NCBI GenBank assembly: GCA_004554395.1
Contig: SFMP01000017.1
Coordinates: 1-19,740, forward strand
Origin: Myxococcales bacterium
GTDB lineage: Bacteria > Myxococcota_A > Bradymonadia > UBA4248
DNA: 19,740 nucleotides
Direction: 5' to 3'
Of the stretch, positions 12,720 through 19,592 are shown piece after piece; position 1 is the first letter of the stretch, and every line of letters starts with the position of its first letter. The notes below the pieces were generated by a model. It searched no databases. It had not been told where the DNA came from and was given only the letters and a program-made list of their open reading frames with translations. A program made the translations under genes and the position numbers.

Positions 12720-14714
12720 ATGTCTGAAACACATAATTCGACGCACGATTTGAATCACCACGCCAAAGTTCAACGACGCATTTTGCGAGCACTTTTCAAA
12801 TCGGCAAAGATGACCGACGAAGACATTCGATGGCGAAAATTCCGCTTCGATCCCGATATTCTCAAGCGCCAATTGCGCCCGATTGCGCCATTCGACGACG
12901 ACGCAATCGATAACATCGCCAAGAACTACGAACTCAGCGTCTTGCGACGCGATCCGCTCACGCTGTCGTACCACGGCTTTGAAAAAAAACTCGACCGAAA
13001 CGCGCTCGCCGAGGGCGCCGGCGCCATGGGCATTCGATTTTTGCCCACTCAACGTTCGGCGACGCGTTGCGCCTTCGAAGCCGCTCGCGAAATCGCCTAT
13101 TTCGGATACGGTTCGCCCGATCAACTCTTCTTCCAATGCCCTATCCAACAGCTCACGGCGGCCGCCACAGGCGCCCGTCATTGCCAGAATGGCACGATTT
13201 TGCGCGATTTACGCGACGATTTTGCCATCGACTACACCGCCTACACACTGCTAGCCGCCGACAAATACTTCACGGCTAACGTCACCGATGCCGCAGGGCT
13301 CGTCCAATTCCAAAGAGATCTGCGATCCTTCCCCATGTCCGATGCTTTCGTCGAAAAATGCGCCGAATTCTTCGACCGAAAAGCAACCGTCGGCGTGCGA
13401 GATTCTCTGCGATGGTTCCTAGGCGCCCGACATCCGTGGTTCGATTGGACGCGAGCCAAATTCCTCATCCAAACCGCCTTCCATGCGCACGGCACCGACG
13501 ACTTCAACACGCCACAAATCACCTATTATGCCTACGATCCCAATATCGACGACGTCGAAATCGATGCAAAACGCGAATACAATGCCCCCATCGTCGAGGC
13601 CTTTGCCAATGCCCTAAAACGCGAGCTCAAAAACGCCACCACCAAACCACTCGAACGCTTGAGCGATGCGCAACTCCAAGCCATCGCTCGCGCTACACTC
13701 GATATCCACCACGATTACCCAGATTTCGACCTCGAAGCGCAAAACGAAACAGGCCCCCAAAAGCAAATCGATTTCATGGAACAATCGATTCAAAAAACTG
13801 TCGATCAAGAACTCCTCGGAAAAGAATCGACACCGCGATGTAACCTCAACTTCAGAGCCCATTTCGCCGCAAACGACGTCATCGAGCGCATTTGCCCCGA
13901 ACTCGCCGTTCCACAATGCCAAGATTTGTTCAATGCCATCGACAAATGCATTGCCAAATACGACGAACAAGGCGGCGTCGCCGTCGGCGCCGATTTCGCG
14001 CTCTATAAGCGCATTCCGTGCACCGTCTTCCTCATCCAATCGCGCGGTTGCCCCACGCCAAAACCCGACGAAAGATTGCTCGATTCTTTCGACCTCTCGC
14101 AGATGACACAACTCGAACACGCCAGCTATATGCGTTCGTTCCCCGAAATCTCCGAAAAACTGACCGTCTTTTTCACACTCACTTTGCGCCACCTCATCGA
14201 TACCGAACACGTCCCCGATCTGCGTCCGCGCAATCTGGCGCGCGATTTCCTCGTCCTCGGGCTCTGGGGCACGCGAACCCCCAATATCCACGTCAATCTC
14301 TACGTCGATAAATCGCTGAGCGAAAAAGATTACGCCAAATCTCTCAAACGTTGCGAAATCAAATTCACCGGCACCGAGCAAGTCGAAACCCATCCACTCA
14401 GCCACATTCGCGAAAGTTCCAAAGTCGTCCGCTTCGCATTTGCGCACTTTACACCACTCATCGAACCGAGCATTCTGCGCAACTTGGGCACGTTTACGAT
14501 GGCCATGGAAGAATTCCGAAACATCGGGCATACGCCGCAAATCGATCCGTGGAGCCTCACGCACTACGCATTCGACATGATCCACGAAATGACGCGATGC
14601 GGCATTCGACGTTCGCTCTCCGACGTCCTCGCCGTCTTGGAATACGTCCTCGATAATGCCTACGATAACGTCAAGAAGCGCATTTCTGCGAATGGCAAAA
14701 CAGCCCAAAAATAA
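12720..14714 (+). CDS. Large unrecognised protein
   Basis: The protein has 664 residues from ATG at 12720, chosen because AAGGAG (12708-12713) lies 6 bp upstream. An in-frame ATG at 12648 lacks such a site. No signal peptide or transmembrane segment is seen, so it should be cytoplasmic. I do not recognise a family. The protein is well mixed and looks globular. Several His/Asp-rich stretches occur (DIHHDYPDFD, HAHGTDDF). Near residues 498-515 it has VPDLRPRNLARDFLVLGLWG, where DLRPRN resembles the DLKPEN part of a kinase catalytic loop, but no clear glycine loop or DFG was found, so kinase relationship is only a hint. The last codons and stop lie inside a copy of the dispersed 145-bp repeat, so the C-terminal few residues may have been altered by it. 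A long antisense frame exists but is judged a shadow. Confidence 0.75.
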   Translation: MSETHNSTHDLNHHAKVQRRILRALFKSAKMTDEDIRWRKFRFDPDILKRQLRPIAPFDDDAIDNIAKNYELSVLRRDPLTLSYHGFEKKLDRNALAEGAGAMGIRFLPTQRSATRCAFEAAREIAYFGYGSPDQLFFQCPIQQLTAAATGARHCQNGTILRDLRDDFAIDYTAYTLLAADKYFTANVTDAAGLVQFQRDLRSFPMSDAFVEKCAEFFDRKATVGVRDSLRWFLGARHPWFDWTRAKFLIQTAFHAHGTDDFNTPQITYYAYDPNIDDVEIDAKREYNAPIVEAFANALKRELKNATTKPLERLSDAQLQAIARATLDIHHDYPDFDLEAQNETGPQKQIDFMEQSIQKTVDQELLGKESTPRCNLNFRAHFAANDVIERICPELAVPQCQDLFNAIDKCIAKYDEQGGVAVGADFALYKRIPCTVFLIQSRGCPTPKPDERLLDSFDLSQMTQLEHASYMRSFPEISEKLTVFFTLTLRHLIDTEHVPDLRPRNLARDFLVLGLWGTRTPNIHVNLYVDKSLSEKDYAKSLKRCEIKFTGTEQVETHPLSHIRESSKVVRFAFAHFTPLIEPSILRNLGTFTMAMEEFRNIGHTPQIDPWSLTHYAFDMIHEMTRCGIRRSLSDVLAVLEYVLDNAYDNVKKRISANGKTAQK

Positions 14715-14855
14715 GCGCGCGTATGCCGATAACGGTTGGCGTAAGCCAGCCGTTGAGCGCATAGCGCGATAGCCGGGCGTATTGCCGCAGGCAATAGCAC
14801 GGCCGCGAAGGCGTATTGAGCCCACTGGGCGAAATAGCCGAAGCCCAACAAAACT
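14702..14855 (+). repeat. Diverged copy of the dispersed structured repeat (plus orientation)
   Basis: It starts within the last codons of the preceding gene (agcccaaaaataagcgcgcg) and ends near gccgaagcccaacaaaa. Aligned to the reverse complement of the copies at 18045-18360 it shares gcgYgcgtatgc, ggcgYaagccRgc, catagcRcg, gcgtattgcc and ggcaatagcacggc in the same order and spacing. It contains the same hairpin, ATTGCC-gca-GGCAAT. Only point differences and small gaps separate it from the downstream copies. The remaining part of the 14715-14935 gap holds a small GGTCG/CGACC hairpin and no clear promoter. Confidence 0.8.
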
Positions 14856-14935
14856 CAAACCTAGCAAGGGCATTGGGTCGGATTTCGACCGATATATGCG
14901 CCTTTGTGTGCCTTAAAAACGCGAATTGACAACTG

Positions 14936-17149
14936 ATGCGGAAACTCTTTTTCATTCTTTGGATTTTTACACTCGTCGTCGAAACGATTAGCCTGCAAGC
15001 GCGGCTCGCCATTTTTGGCGGCATGGGGTGGCTGACGACGATTAAATTTACGACTTTGCCCGAGAAAGTGGGCTTTATTGCCGTGTTGGCGCTGTTTTGT
15101 GCGGCGTTTTGCGGCGTCTGGGCGTGGGCGTTTTGCGGCGTGGCGCGGCGGCTCAAGTGCGATGTGGCGAAGGCGCAGCGGCTGTGTGCGACACTGTGGG
15201 TGATTGTCGTTGCGACCGACCTCGTCGTGCGCCATAAAGTTGGCGCCATTTTGGGCAGTGCGTTCAGTTTTTTCGACTTTGCGACGGGCGTCGGCGGCGT
15301 CGTGCGCATGATCGAGCAGGCGTTTCAATGGTATGGCGACGTCATCGTCATGTCGATTGTCGCGATTGCGGCGCTTGCGGTGGCGTGTGCGTTTCTGTTT
15401 CGGTGGGTCTTTAAGCCTGCCGCGTCGTCGGCGTTTGAGAAGATTCCCGCGCCGCTGGTCAAGGGCGGAATCGTCGTGGCGATGTGCCTTTGTTTTGCTT
15501 TTATGAGCATTTGGGCGGCTGCATTCCCGAGCACGCACAAAGTACTCGCCGATGAAACGATGTTTGGCGCGGCGACGCATGCCGTCGTCGTGCAAGCAAC
15601 CGACCTCGATGGCGATGGCTACGGTGCGTTTGATTTGCCGCCCGATTCGGCGCCTTTCGATGGCGATATTCACCCCCACGCGCTCGACGCGCCCAACGAT
15701 GGCATCGACCAAGATGGCCTGTTGGGCGACTTGCGGCGCGATGATTTGCCCGCCAGCACGCGAAATCGCATCGAATCGATGGGGCAGGCCAACGACATGA
15801 GCTATTTGGCGCGAAAAAACGTCATCCTCGTCGTGATGGAAAGCGTGCGACACGACATGCTCGACGCAAAAATCGACGGCAAGCCCGTCATGCCTCGACT
15901 CAACGCGTTTATCGACGACGGCGCCATGCGCATCGATAACGCCTTTGCCACGCGCGGATTTACGCAAAACAGCATTACTCAAGCGTTTTGGGGGAGCTAC
16001 TTCGACCCCGGACATGGGCTCGTCGACGATTTCAAAGCACTCGGCTACTACACTGCCGCCTATAGCGGCGAAGACCTCCTCGACGAAGGCTTCGACGAAA
16101 GCCTCGGCTGGAACCGCGCCGGCGACCGCATCGTCGACCCGCGTTCCATTGCCGCCAATATCCACCATCATACAACCGTCCCAGCGGGCGTCCTCCTCGA
16201 CGAAGTCGAATCGTTCCTCGACTCATACGACGCACAAAACCCGCTATTTCTCTACGTATTCTTCCAAGACCCGCACTTCCCCTATCAACAAGATAATCCG
16301 AGTGTCCTCGTCGATCGCCCCATCAAACGCTCCGAAATCAACGTCAAACGGCGACCGCGACTCTGGCGCACCTACGCAAACCAAGTCCACCACCTCGACG
16401 CAGCCGCCGGACGACTCATCGACGCACTCAAAAAAGCCAAACTCTACGACGACGCCATCATCCTATTCATCAGCGACCACGGCGAATCCCTCTTCGACGA
16501 CGGCTACCTCCTCGGGCACGGCATTGCCATCGGCGACCTCATGACGCACTGCGTCATGGCTGTCCGAGGCCTCGAAACGCCGCCTCCCCCCATCCTTTCA
16601 CACGTCGATTTGCGCCCCATGATTTGGAACAGCTTCAAATCACGCGCTAAATCTCTACAAAACGCCAATTCTCTACAAAACGCCATCACCGCGCCAAACG
16701 CCATCAACACACAAATCGGCGATCATTTAATAAACGGCGATTCCCCGCAAAACGCCATCACCGAACAAAACGACGATCCTATAATTAACGCCAATTCTCT
16801 ACAAAACGCCCAATCCCCGCAAAACGCCTTCCCCGTCATTCAATTTATCGGGGCGACGACAGTCCCAACCGAAATTTCGCTCCGCTACGCCGACGGCCGC
16901 CGCATCACCTACGAATTTGCCACGCGCAAAGCATGGCGCATTCATCCCTACGCCTCGTTCGACGCCGAAACAGTCGTGCAACGCATCGCATACAATGGCG
17001 AGCCCGCCGATGCCAAAATCGATCCAGCGACCGCCCTACGCCCAACCGACGAGCGACGCGCTCCCATTCCAATCCCCCTCGACGACGCCGAAGTCCAATA
17101 CCTCATCCGCACGTGGGAATACTTGCAGTGGTTCCACCGAAAAGACTAA
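14936..17149 (+). CDS. Membrane-anchored alkaline-phosphatase-superfamily enzyme (sulfatase/LtaS/EptA-like) with a MopE-like motif
   Basis: The protein has 737 residues. Several N-terminal membrane helices (about 4-20, 46-68, 84-99, 134-158, 176-196) are followed by a calcium/metal motif (223-262) of the MopE type: DLDGDGYG, then HPHALDAPNDGIDQDG, but without its usual cysteines. The catalytic domain (about 295-740) has the metal strand NVILVVMESVRHDML with E302, the candidate nucleophile T343 in ATRGFTQNS, H447 in DPHFPY, and the C-terminal metal motif SDHGES (513-518) plus GHG (527-529). The sulfatase formylglycine motif CxPxR is missing, so a phosphotransferase such as LtaS or EptA is more likely than a sulfatase. 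A Gln/Asn repeat insert occupies 573-632. No good Shine-Dalgarno sequence is visible before the ATG. It overlaps the tonB-like gene by 22 bp. Confidence 0.82.
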   Translation: MRKLFFILWIFTLVVETISLQARLAIFGGMGWLTTIKFTTLPEKVGFIAVLALFCAAFCGVWAWAFCGVARRLKCDVAKAQRLCATLWVIVVATDLVVRHKVGAILGSAFSFFDFATGVGGVVRMIEQAFQWYGDVIVMSIVAIAALAVACAFLFRWVFKPAASSAFEKIPAPLVKGGIVVAMCLCFAFMSIWAAAFPSTHKVLADETMFGAATHAVVVQATDLDGDGYGAFDLPPDSAPFDGDIHPHALDAPNDGIDQDGLLGDLRRDDLPASTRNRIESMGQANDMSYLARKNVILVVMESVRHDMLDAKIDGKPVMPRLNAFIDDGAMRIDNAFATRGFTQNSITQAFWGSYFDPGHGLVDDFKALGYYTAAYSGEDLLDEGFDESLGWNRAGDRIVDPRSIAANIHHHTTVPAGVLLDEVESFLDSYDAQNPLFLYVFFQDPHFPYQQDNPSVLVDRPIKRSEINVKRRPRLWRTYANQVHHLDAAAGRLIDALKKAKLYDDAIILFISDHGESLFDDGYLLGHGIAIGDLMTHCVMAVRGLETPPPPILSHVDLRPMIWNSFKSRAKSLQNANSLQNAITAPNAINTQIGDHLINGDSPQNAITEQNDDPIINANSLQNAQSPQNAFPVIQFIGATTVPTEISLRYADGRRITYEFATRKAWRIHPYASFDAETVVQRIAYNGEPADAKIDPATALRPTDERRAPIPIPLDDAEVQYLIRTWEYLQWFHRKD
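16652..16831 (+). repeat. Degenerate in-frame repeat encoding (S/N)xQNA units
   Basis: Short near-copies of tctctacaaaacgcca recur here, encoding S-L-Q-N-A, S-P-Q-N-A and A-P-N-A-type units with a few Asp/Asn spacers (residues 573-632 of the membrane enzyme). The block is polar, disordered and rich in Asn/Gln. It sits after the last metal-binding motif and before the C-terminal strands, probably in a surface loop. It looks like a slippage-driven expansion. Confidence 0.75.
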
Positions 17150-18030
17150 AAATCGCTTGGTATCACTTCATCGTGCCAAGCGCATTATGCCACTTCGCGC
17201 TTCTCTACGTCGTTGCGCCAATGCTCCACGTGCGCCAAGATTTCATCGCACTCCACGCCATCGCGCCCGTGCGCCCAACCGTCACCATCGCACTCATCCC
17301 CAGCGATCCCGCCCCCGCCGCGCCTGCCGCCACGCCCGACGACGACCCATTCGAGGCTTCTCACGACGACGATTTGCGCCGCGAACTCCTCGATCCCACC
17401 GATAATATCCCTAGGTCGCCACACATCCCACTCCCCACGCCCAACGCACCTACCGAGCCCAGCAACGCGCCCACAGAAGCCGCAAACACGCCCACAGAAG
17501 CCACAAGCGCCCCCACAGAAGCCGCAAACGCACCCACAGAAGCCCCCCCAACAGAAGCCGCAAACCCGCCTATCGAGCCAGTTTTAGCCCAAACGGCACA
17601 AACCGCCCCCACGGGCTCGCCCTCTATCCATAATAATGGCCATCGCACAGCCCCCCAAACGGCCACTCGCCCGCAAACGGGCACGGGCTCACACGCCGGC
17701 ACCGCCCACGGCACAGCCACCGCGCCAAACGAAGCCGCCATCTGGAACGCCTACGCACGCCAGCTCTCCGCACACTTCAAACGCTTCAAAAAATACCCAC
17801 CCATGGCGCAACGCCTCAAACTCACCGGCACCGCATGGGTCCGCATCGAACTCCAACGCGACGGCACCATCCTCGACGCACAAATCGACGCATCATCGGG
17901 CCACGACATACTCGATAAAGCCGCCCTACAAGCCGCTCGCAGCGCCCAACCGCTCCCACCATTTCCCCCACAAATCGCCGCCAAAACCCGAAAAATCCGC
18001 ATCCCCTACCAATTCTCACTCCGCGACTAA
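17128..18030 (+). CDS. TonB-like energy transducer
   Basis: It gives about 300 residues from a GTG at 17128, inside the end of the preceding gene. GTG at 17113 is possible too. No ATG is available before the membrane helix. After a short basic N-terminus (PPKRLK) comes one membrane helix (about 9-33, WYHFIVPSALCHFALLYVV), then a Pro/Ala/Thr/Glu-rich periplasmic spacer with 7-residue N-A-P-T-E-A-A repeats (about 106-146), and a classical TonB C-terminal domain (about 206-300): YPPMAQRLKLTGTAWVRIEL, DGTILDAQIDASSGHDILDKAALQAARSAQPLPPFP. Such proteins couple proton motive force through ExbB/ExbD to outer-membrane receptors. No exbBD or receptor gene is in the window. Overlap with the membrane-enzyme gene implies translational coupling. 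No hairpin terminator follows. A T-rich repeat begins 14 bp after the stop. Confidence 0.85.
   Translation: MVPPKRLKIAWYHFIVPSALCHFALLYVVAPMLHVRQDFIALHAIAPVRPTVTIALIPSDPAPAAPAATPDDDPFEASHDDDLRRELLDPTDNIPRSPHIPLPTPNAPTEPSNAPTEAANTPTEATSAPTEAANAPTEAPPTEAANPPIEPVLAQTAQTAPTGSPSIHNNGHRTAPQTATRPQTGTGSHAGTAHGTATAPNEAAIWNAYARQLSAHFKRFKKYPPMAQRLKLTGTAWVRIELQRDGTILDAQIDASSGHDILDKAALQAARSAQPLPPFPPQIAAKTRKIRIPYQFSLRD
17443..17565 (+). repeat. 21-bp tandem repeat in the TonB spacer
   Basis: About five full units plus a shortened one encode (N/S)(A/T)PTEA(A/T). Units share a core cccacagaagcc. The repeat lengthens the Pro-rich spacer that spans the periplasm, and in-frame copy changes would tune its reach. 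Confidence 0.8.
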
Positions 18031-18044
18031 CTCACCAGTCGAAG

Positions 18045-18189
18045 CGCTTTTTTTGGGGCTACGCCTATTGGCGGCCTACTGCCCCCCATACGGCTCCGCT
18101 GCCGTGCTATTGCCTCTCCGCAATACGCACGTCTTAGCGTGCTATGTTCTCGGCAGCCGGCTTGCGCCAGCAACCTGCGAGCATACGCA
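18045..18189 (-). repeat. Dispersed structured repeat, copy A
   Basis: It begins CGC followed by seven T and four G (18045-18058) and runs to the next CGC-T tract at 18190. It is nearly identical to copy B apart from the length of the T and G runs and scattered changes. It holds the conserved hairpin arms ATTGC/GCAAT and GCACG/CGTGC. Each unit ends in TGCG-agcata-CGCA-CGC before a T-run, a weak terminator-like arrangement for plus-strand transcripts. Confidence 0.9.
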
Positions 18190-18337
18190 CGCTTTTTTTT
18201 GGGGGGCTACGCCTATTGGCGGCCTACTGCCACCCATACGGCTCCGCTGCCGTGCTATTGCCTATCGGCAATACGCACGTCTTAGCGTGCTATGTTCTCG
18301 GCAGCCGGCTTGCGCCGACTACCTGCGAGCATACGCA
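18190..18337 (-). repeat. Dispersed structured repeat, copy B
   Basis: This is the second tandem unit, offset by 145-148 bp from copy A. It starts CGC plus eight T and six G. The central hairpin is stronger than in A: TATTGCC-tatc-GGCAATA, flanked by GTGC and GCAC. Where A and B differ in the hairpin, base pairing is largely kept. Confidence 0.9.
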
Positions 18338-18360
18338 CGCTTTTTTTGGGGCTACGCCCC
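18338..18360 (-). repeat. Dispersed structured repeat, truncated copy C
   Basis: Only the first 23 bp of a third unit are present (CGC, T-run, GGGGCTACGCCCC), after which the sequence changes to the terminator duplication. Confidence 0.8.
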
Positions 18361-18384
18361 AATGCGCTCTCCCAATACTCGTGC

Positions 18385-18443
18385 TGGCGCACAAAGCTCC
18401 CCCAAAACCAAAAAATGCAGCATTTCGCGATGCAGCTCGCCGA
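18385..18443 (-). repeat. First unit of a 59-bp duplicated terminator-like segment
   Basis: TGGCGCACAAAGCT, an A-rich run and a GCAGCAT...ATGCAGC imperfect hairpin are repeated 59 bp further on, where the sequence becomes the functional-looking terminator at 18463-18507. On the minus strand the hairpin (one mismatch) is followed by a T-rich run, so this may be a second, weaker terminator for lgt. Confidence 0.6.
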
Positions 18444-18462
18444 TGGCGCACAAAGCTATCCC

Positions 18463-18507
18463 AAAAACAAAAAATGCGGCATCTCACCGGGGGAAGTGAA
18501 ATGCCGC
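18463..18507 (-). terminator. Intrinsic terminator of lgt
   Basis: GCGGCAT-c-TCAC (18476-18487) pairs with GTGA-a-ATGCCGC (18497-18507) around a purine loop. On the minus strand the stem is followed directly by a T-rich run interrupted by one G (18474-18463). It lies about 100 bp after the lgt stop codon. Confidence 0.8.
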
Positions 18508-18512
18508 TGGGG

Positions 18513-18537
18513 CTGCGATAATTCGAAATTATCGCAG
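18513..18537. other. Perfect 11-bp hairpin between lgt and its terminator
   Basis: CTGCGATAATT and AATTATCGCAG flank a 3-nt loop (cga). No U-tract follows on either strand. Placed in the lgt 3' UTR it may stabilise the transcript or be a protein-binding site. Confidence 0.65.
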
Positions 18538-18605
18538 GGGGGTAGGCACTATGTAGCACGCTCGAAACTTGGCGTCAATAATATCTTCAATTCGTGAAAA
18601 AAAAC

Positions 18606-19568
18606 TCACGCCGATCGCCTGCGACCGTGGATTATCAACGCTATTCCAAAGATGAGCGCCCCGATGCTTATCCATTGAGACGTCGATAACAAGTAGCCGC
18701 CGCGAACGTCGTCGCGCCAAATCTCGATGACAAAGCGCAACACGCCATACGACGACAGCAATTCGCCGAGTGCCTGCCCTTCGAACGCAATGCGCTTGCG
18801 TCGATAAAACCACAAAAACGCAAACAAAGCCAATGCGCCAAAGCACTCATACAGCTGCGTCGGGTGAACGGGCAACGACGCCCAAATCCCCGTCTCCGAA
18901 AACTGCGCCGACAAAGCATCCGGATACAAATCTCGATGGTGCTTGAACGCATCCGACATTTCTGGGAATCTCAATCCCCACGGCATGTCGGTCGTCTTCC
19001 CAAAACAACACCCAGCCAAAAAACAACCCAAACGCCCAAATGCCAATCCAAGCGCGACGAGAGGGGCTGTCAAATCCGAAAACGACAAAAACGGCAATTT
19101 CCAACGGCGACACAAGAAAAACGCCGTCACACACGCCAATATCAAGCCGCCGTAATACGTCAAACCGCCCGACCAAAACATGAGCGATCGAAAACAATCG
19201 CGCTCCGGCACGCAATGCCCATCGGTACATATACCGCCGATGTTATAGCCCATGTTCTGAGCCGCAATGCATTCGTTCGAGCTCTGGCACGCTTGCCCGT
19301 TGGGGAGCAAATCGGCGAGTTGGCTCGGATCGAGGCAAAGATAGATGTAGTCCGATAAATAGCCGTCAAAGAGGACGTGCGCCAATCGTGCACCGATGAG
19401 CGATGCCACGACTAACGCAAATACCATGTCGATCGCACGTACCGCATCCCAGCCAACGCGCATAAACTCGCGGCGCAAAAGTATGCCGCATACAAAAAAA
19501 CCGAGCATCACTAGCGTAAAATACGATGGCAATGCCCAAACGCCTTCGCCTACGAGTATGGGGTACAT
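18606..19568 (-). CDS. lgt: Prolipoprotein diacylglyceryl transferase with a cysteine-rich periplasmic insertion
   Basis: The protein has 320 residues. Lgt transfers diacylglycerol from phosphatidylglycerol to the lipobox cysteine of prelipoproteins in the inner membrane. The signatures are present: the YYGG segment (138-141), the Lgt signature GRLGCFLAGCCFGK (178-191) continuing to MPWGLRFP (195-202), HPTQLYE (235-241), and seven or so membrane helices. An unusual insertion lies between the second helix and YYGG (about 75-126). It has six cysteines (78, 94, 100, 114, 119, 125) and a GGICTDGHC segment that should form a disulfide-bonded knot outside the membrane. Typical Lgt proteins lack this. 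ATG at 19568 has a weak Shine-Dalgarno sequence (ACGGA). The gene starts 24 bp after the stop of the preceding repeat-protein gene and is likely co-transcribed with it. Confidence 0.93.
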   Translation of the reverse strand: MYPILVGEGVWALPSYFTLVMLGFFVCGILLRREFMRVGWDAVRAIDMVFALVVASLIGARLAHVLFDGYLSDYIYLCLDPSQLADLLPNGQACQSSNECIAAQNMGYNIGGICTDGHCVPERDCFRSLMFWSGGLTYYGGLILACVTAFFLCRRWKLPFLSFSDLTAPLVALGLAFGRLGCFLAGCCFGKTTDMPWGLRFPEMSDAFKHHRDLYPDALSAQFSETGIWASLPVHPTQLYECFGALALFAFLWFYRRKRIAFEGQALGELLSSYGVLRFVIEIWRDDVRGGYLLSTSQWISIGALIFGIALIIHGRRRSA

Positions 19569-19592
19569 GTTCTATCCGTCGTTCTTTCGTCG

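Larger units (their letters stand above)
18031..18605. other. Convergent intergenic region filled with repeats and terminators
   Basis: This 575-bp gap between the convergent tonB-like and lgt genes holds, from left to right: two tandem copies and a stub of the dispersed 145-bp repeat (18045-18360), a 59-bp tandem duplication of a terminator-like segment (18385-18507) and a perfect 11-bp hairpin (18513-18537). Open frames cross it on both strands, but they simply read through the repeats and I accept none as a gene. Confidence 0.8.

Noticed and set aside
13614..14873. 419-residue open frame antisense to the unrecognised plus-strand gene
   Set aside because: The plus-strand frame is longer, has a good Shine-Dalgarno sequence and a natural composition. 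The antisense product is a low-complexity shadow and runs into the repeat copy.
14715..14935. tRNA or riboswitch in the gap before the membrane enzyme
   Set aside because: No tRNA arms or known aptamer motifs could be fitted. The sequence is explained by the repeat copy.
14861..16171. 436-residue minus-strand frame antisense to the membrane enzyme
   Set aside because: The plus frame has clear membrane helices and catalytic motifs. The minus frame is a His/Arg-rich shadow without domains.
14936..17149. Calling the enzyme an arylsulfatase
   Set aside because: No CxPxR formylglycine motif is present and the likely nucleophile is Thr.
18045..18360. CRISPR-like tandem repeat
   Set aside because: Units are about 145 bp and contiguous, without spacers, and no cas genes are near.
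17636..18521. Open frames through the tandem repeats after tonB
   Set aside because: They translate the repeat units in several frames, have no ribosome binding sites and overlap tonB. The copies differ by lengths that shift the frame.
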